DNA of 64,000 nucleotides. Origin: Lithospermum erythrorhizon. Taxonomy: Eukaryota; Streptophyta; Magnoliopsida; Boraginales; Boraginaceae. A program made the position numbers and the translations under genes. Below are positions 58,331 to 64,000 of the stretch, piece after piece (the stretch's first letter is position 1; each line of letters opens with the position of its first letter). The stretch spans positions 186,001 through 250,000 of the forward strand of contig JADFUC010001367.1 in assembly GCA_019722365.1 (NCBI GenBank). Direction: 5' to 3'. The notes beneath the pieces are model-generated. The model was not told the origin of the DNA. It made no database searches and was given only the letters and a program-made list of their open reading frames with translations.

Positions 58331-61300
58331 CGCCTCATATGAATTAGGGAGTTGAGCTTTATTTAAGACGCGTGCTCTTATCGTTGTCATTTTAAATGTG
58401 AGATATTCATACATATAAAATGTTAATGAAGGAACCATATGATTTTAATGAGCATCTGCCTCTTAATTTATGAAATATAATCAAATTTTCATTTAAGCTA
58501 AAATCTTCTAAATGTGTATGTACTTGTATGTAATTATATTTTAAATTTGGATTAGATTCGTCATGCAAATTTTATGTAATAATTTCTTCTTTTCTACTTG
58601 ACATCCTTCACACCAAAAACAAGATTTAATTTGTCTTTAGTTGGATATTCGGATCCATCTTTCCAAAACCTCGGATTAATTTTAGTGGTCTGGTTTGACC
58701 TACATAATAAAACTACAAGGAACTCGAAATTTCGGATCAAATTCCTCCGAACAAACAAGCTACTCAAATTATCCAATGAGTGCGAGGGTTTAATAGTTAG
58801 TTGTATCTGAACAGAGCTTCTATAGTTTTATGATTCAATTTTTATTGGAGAAGTATTTTTTATTTATTTTGCAAATGTCATAGTTTTATGATTTAATTTT
58901 TATTGAAAAAATATTTTCTATTTATTTTGCAGATTTCAAATATCCATTTTGTAAGATTTGTAGAATATGTTTTGCAGGTTTCAAACACTCACTCTATGAA
59001 ATTTTATGCCTCACTTGTTGAGATTCTAATGTTATGTGGATTTGGATCGGAGTAGTATCTAAACAAAGATATTGATATAGAAATCATAGAAAAGACGAAA
59101 CCATATATTTCTGAGCTCATTCCACCATTGTTAGATTGAAATTTTATATTATTGTGATATGTAATTACTATATTATAGTTTCAAAAAGAAATGTATGGGT
59201 TATTGGGTTATGTGATTGCTAACCAATTTATAGCCCTAAACAGACCAGCCTAGGAGGAGTGGCCAGAAAACATCTTGCCTTCGTTATCTTCAATTCGTAG
59301 GAGTCTTGCTTGCATCTCCATCACCATCAACACAGCTCTTATGGTGGAAGCCAAGATAAGATTTGTCGACTTGCTAGTAGCATTGGTTGTGAATTCGGAC
59401 AACTGTGATTATGAGCTTGGTCACCTCATTTGGTGACATGTGTCATTACCTCCACTAAAGTACGGAGTATTAAGCAAGGAACCTTTTAGGGAATTGTGAA
59501 ATCCAAAGTATTATCAACCTCTAGTGGTGGTTGAGGGTGGCCTGGGTATGCTTAGTAATATTTAATTTTATTATTATAAAAAAAATTTACTTTGTGTCTC
59601 ATATTAATAAGAAGTAATTGTTGGAATTATGAGAAATTTGATTTCATAAAATGTAGTTGAATAATTTAGATTTTAATATGATGGAATTTCTTCGTTAATT
59701 ATATATTAAATATATGCTAGTTCAATATATATTAATTGTTGGAAACCAAATTAGTATTTTGGGTTTAATGTATTACTTACATTAGAGGTTACGATCATTT
59801 CTTGAGGTCATTTCGTAATATATATATTAATCTGATAATGGAGAGTTAATGTTGTTTAATATATTCTTTCTTTATCGATTAGGTCACAGAGGTGTGAAAG
59901 TAAATCAGACTATATAATAATTTCATCTTAGGAATAACGTTAGGCATCAGATCGATACTCGTTTGAGTCGGTGATTAGGAGAAGATGAGGGAGTTAGGAG
60001 AGTTTATCTCCTTGGCTTTCTCATGTGTTCTTTTATTTAAAGTTATTTAAACAAATTACGCTAATGTTAATGCTCATATTTTGTTGCAAGGAAATCCAAA
60101 AACTCTCTACTTAGTCACAAAATAATTCGAACCCATCGCTTTGAAAGAATTGATTTCTTTTTAAATGCTTTTGTTCTAGTTTATCACTTTAAGCGTTACA
60201 GTAAAGCGTACGGAAGGGGGTTAGAATTATTTTTAAATTGTGGGCAGGATACTTCTGAATCTTCTCTTTTTGGTATTGTGAGAAGCGATTTAATTCATTG
60301 CCCCTCTTGGGTTATTCAACCAAAAGATGCTTGTAGCCAGTGCGATTGTTTTTATGCAATCGTAGCTGACTACGGGATTCGTATCCGTTAAGTTTAAAGC
60401 GATTATACGTTTAAGAACACGCGATTGGCCTCGAAGGCTCAAATTAGGTGATTCTGATTGTAACAACAAGCGTGAAAAAATGTTTTTGCAAAATTTTTGA
60501 ATTTGTTTTGCATGTTTAATTTAACTGTTTTATGGTGTTTTTCTTTAATTCCTTTAGATCAATTATGTTAATAAAAAATAATTAAAATACAATTAAAAAC
60601 TTAATTATTTCCAAAATCTTTTAATGTGAAAAAATTTCAAATAATAATTCGATTTTAAGAATTTTAAATTAATTTTTATGTCTCGGTTTATTAATTGAAG
60701 CTTATTAAGCAATGGATTGACAAATATCATTATCTAGACGAGAAAAATAAGGGGCTTAGTGGCGATGTCGATACTAAGTGATGTTAGTGGCGTCGTCAGT
60801 CGAAAGTCAATTAAGTTGACTCTAGGTCAAAGCGAGTCCGCTCGTTGACCCGACGGGTGGCTAGTCCTTGTTTGACCCGATCGGATTAGTTTGACGGTGG
60901 TAGTGCCTGGCGACAGCGTCGCCTAGTTAATGTCGGCCCGATGAGCGTGGCGTGCTTGGCACACCACGTCGTTACCATATGAGATGTATTAGTACTTTTG
61001 GGCCGTTTGGGCCGGGCGATGAAACCCTAATCTGGCGTGTCTCTTTGCGTTTTTGAAATTTGAGGTGGGCCTTGATTTGAAATTTGTTTTTGAGTGGATT
61101 TGATTTGATAGATGGACGATTGATTTTAAGTTTGATCGGAGCTTCGATTAGCGATGGATTTTTCTTGCAAATTGATTTATTGGACATCAATTGAATTGAA
61201 TTAATTTAATTTCTTGATGAAAATTAATTTAATTAATTATTTTAATCACATTAAAATTAGTTCTAATTAGATTAGATTAAATATTAATTATTTCTTGGAA

Positions 61301-64000
61301 TCAATTAAAACTAAAGGACTTAGGTCAATTAAATTCTAATTTTGATTAGGTTTAATCACAAAAATTTTGAATTCGATTTAATTAAAATTGAGACCTAAGA
61401 TTATTAGATAATTAGAGTTTCAAATTATGTGAAATAATTTAGGGAATTAAATAAATCATGTTAATAAATAAGTAGTTTTTAGAAAATGCTTGTCGCTTTA
61501 ATATTAGATATTGAATAAACACTAGAATTAGATTTGCTAGTGAGCTTTCCACTAGATAAATTAAATAGTTTATTTCATTTGATATGATTATTCTTGACGT
61601 CAATGTATTATTAATCTACACTTATTAACTTACGTCAAATTGCCATGTATGTTTAATATAATATTAATTATTTATCATGCATAATATAATATAATATATT
61701 TGATGGATTCACATTGCTTGGATTTTCACGGACTAAAATACAAGACCTCGAATTATAAAAAAAAGTGTCGAGATTTCGTATTAATAAACTACATGCTTGA
61801 AGTTGCGGCGGAATAATATCGAGAGGCTAAACAGCCCAAGCATAGGTTATTGTCTAAGAATAGTTAGCCGTGACTTGATCAAGCGGCTTCTTTCGATTTC
61901 TTAGAGCTATTAAAGTGAACAAAAAGAATTTAGGAGGAAGAAAAAGCCTGGGTTTTATTTGATTTAATTCCGAGAACAGAGGGGGTGGGGATAGGAATTT
62001 TGCTTTTCGTATACAAAGATGAATAATGAAATGAGCATTTTATTTCTATAAAGTGGCCTATTTATAGGCAGGCCCCTAAATTTTAGCCGTGATTATAACT
62101 AAAATGTTAGAGTTTTAAGCTTAAAAATCCACGCCTCGCTTAAAAATTTCATTATAATTAGAGCTACATTGAAGTGGGAAGGTTAGAATTTTTTAAAACC
62201 TTTATCATAAAATAAAGGCACGTAAAAATTGCAAGTAGAGATATTCGAATAATGACAGTTACAAAAGAAAATTCCGAGGAAGCTTCCTGGCCTGTAGTAG
62301 TCGAGGCAGGGCCTGATTTCAACGATTGGAATTTTGCCCCGATGTTCTTATGAATTCTGGCTTTAACCCGGGAAGTTATAATGTTATTATGGATTTGATC
62401 ATGTTGTAATTGTGTTACCTCTTGGGCTCGATTGACAAGAGTAATATAGTAATTTATGTTAGCAGAACGTTATATTAATATATAGATTATGAAAGCGGAC
62501 CTAATGAAATAGGCCGTAAAAAGTAACCCAATATCGTCTGAGAGTTAATCCTAATATCAGGTGTCTAACAATGGAGACATATATCGAGGAACTTATATTG
62601 TTTGAATATAATTAAATGTAAGAAAGTAAATCATTTGTCTGTCGAGGATAGCCAGCCAGAACATATTTATGAGATCTAATATCTCGTATTTCAACTCAGC
62701 TTTCCACTTGGGCGATTCGCATGGCGATTGTGCCCAGTTAGCAGGTTATCTTTAAGCGATCCGCTGCGCTCGATTTTTTAATAATTAGCTAGTACAGATT
62801 TATGTCACGAAACTCTTTGCATCATTCTTTTCTTGGGGTGTATGAATTAATATGATTCGATCTTATACTAGAATCTTTTTAGCGTCCACATAATCACCAT
62901 TAATTCTCGAGATGCCGAGGAAATCTAACTATTATATCCGGTTCTAGAAATTCCATCTTTGGCGCCCATACAGATTTCCACCAGCTACGCTTGCTTAGTA
63001 TACATATATGAAGTCTCTTTTATAATCTTGTTATTATGGAAGGCGTTTAACAGAATCGAAATGCATTACACCTATAAAGTGAAATCAGTCCTTTCGGTTC
63101 TAATAGCCAAATTTAACATAAGTTACGTGAGAAACACGCTTGGGACCGCAGGATATAAAATCTTCCTAAGTTTCTCGCGCGGTCGAGTCCGTTAAATGCG
63201 TTTGAATACTATTTTAGGCCTGTATTACCCGTGTGATTGATTATAGTTGATAATATCATACTCCTTTACGATCCGAAACATGATCGAGACAACCAAACAC
63301 AATACTAACCAATTCGGTGCCCGAATTCAATTAGTGGACACACGGTTAGGGACAAGCGATCTCGCGTTTAAAGGGTTTGAATGAGGATTTAACTTGTTTG
63401 GATCGCCAGCCCCAGACCTCTCCGGAAAATATTTTGTGCTCGGTGGAACCAATTTTGTTATCATTATAATGAAATTATCATTTAATTCGATAAACAAATG
63501 ATAAAGATGCAACTTGCTTTTTGAATAAGAAGTGTATATTCGAACAAGTTTATTGAAGAAATTAAAAGCGAGCTTCACCATTCCAGATAAATGCGTTTAG
63601 GTCCGTTAGAGGACATGTAAAACAAGATGATAAATGTGTCATCGTCCAGCTAACCATCATTCGGAAGAATAGTCTTTACACATCCGTATATCCAAACTTC
63701 TTCATGATGTAAAAGGTGTTAATAGCTAAGTTGATCCGGGTAGATATGGCGTTGTTATAATAATACATAGGTTTTTCATCATGTTCAAAACATGGTGGCC
63801 AGCGTGCATAACTGCCAATTTTTGAGGTCATGTGATTAATATGTCTTTATATACTAGCCAACTCTTTTGCATATCATTTATGCTATTTTCAACGGTCGAT
63901 CTCTTTGCAATGTCAAAATTGCTTGATCTTGAGATTGACTTCTTATATTACCTTATGGTTATAGAATGCTTGGTTGTATCGTATGAGTGCTTTCGTGGAA
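58331..64000. other. Intergenic DNA with unresolved LTR-like fragments
   Basis: No gene is supported. LTR-like hints: TGTTGGAATTATGAG at 59619, a TAACAACA end-like phrase near 60467, and a GC-richer leader-like stretch 60760-61050. A minus-strand GCCTATAAATAGGCCAC at 62078-62062 would be a good LTR or gene TATA box. None of these pairs with a second copy, so no element is named. 61195-61700 is very rich in AATTAATT words. The last kilobase is unremarkable. Confidence 0.35.

Noticed and set aside
59619..60467. A solo LTR starting TGTTGGAATT and ending TAACAACA
   Set aside because: The flanking five bases do not match and there is no second copy or adjacent coding, so the boundaries are guesswork.
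61740..62360. A minus-strand LTR or gene promoter around the TATA-like CCTATAAATAGGCC
   Set aside because: The TATA word is good, but no transcript, LTR pair or primer site could be tied to it.

Overview
The window is nuclear DNA of a flowering plant, very probably a eudicot. Three protein-coding genes and one tRNA are well supported. They sit in AT-rich DNA that is otherwise mostly LTR retrotransposons, one CACTA transposon, small MITE/SINE-type repeats and simple repeats. The plant call rests on two LISCL-type GRAS regulators, a TRP1/TBP1-type telomere-repeat-binding protein with GT-AG introns, and plant-type Ty1/copia and chromovirus-type Ty3/gypsy elements. The species cannot be named from the sequence.

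Layout. 0-10 kb is genic: a tRNA-Gly(GCC) at 66-136 (minus), then a head-to-tail pair of GRAS genes, both minus, with coding regions 713-2935 and 6667-8982. Each has an intronless coding region, and splice signals place an intron in each 5' leader. The second gene also shows splice signals in its 3' untranslated region. 12-21 kb is one decayed minus-strand copia element (11979-21267) with recognisable gag, integrase, RT and RNase H. Its RT is interrupted by an uninterrupted run of 949 T. 22.4-24.5 kb is a non-autonomous CACTA element. 24.7-27.7 kb is a plus-strand copia remnant. 28.1-38.2 kb is a complete but broken plus-strand gypsy chromovirus with 2.64-kb LTRs. 38.5-40.8 kb is a minus-strand copia fragment. 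41-49 kb is AT-rich, with a long-armed MITE and a tRNA-derived SINE candidate. 49.5-54.4 kb is the telomere-binding-protein gene (minus). Its nine coding exons join exactly in frame to 699 codons. 54.5-64 kb shows no gene I can support, only AT-rich sequence, short tandem repeats, GC-rich islands and LTR-like fragments.

The genes do not form a pathway together. The GRAS pair is a tandem duplication of a transcriptional co-regulator type; the downstream copy has lost the aspartate of the VHIID motif. The TRP1-like gene encodes a double-stranded telomere DNA-binding protein. No new system is evident. The points most worth checking are the T homopolymer inside a retrotransposon RT, the VHIID change, the spliced 3'UTR of the second GRAS gene and the duplicated leader splice donor of the TRP1-like gene. 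Repeat copies differ by many one-base homopolymer-length changes while the unique genes read cleanly, which suggests that repeats here may carry residual assembly error.
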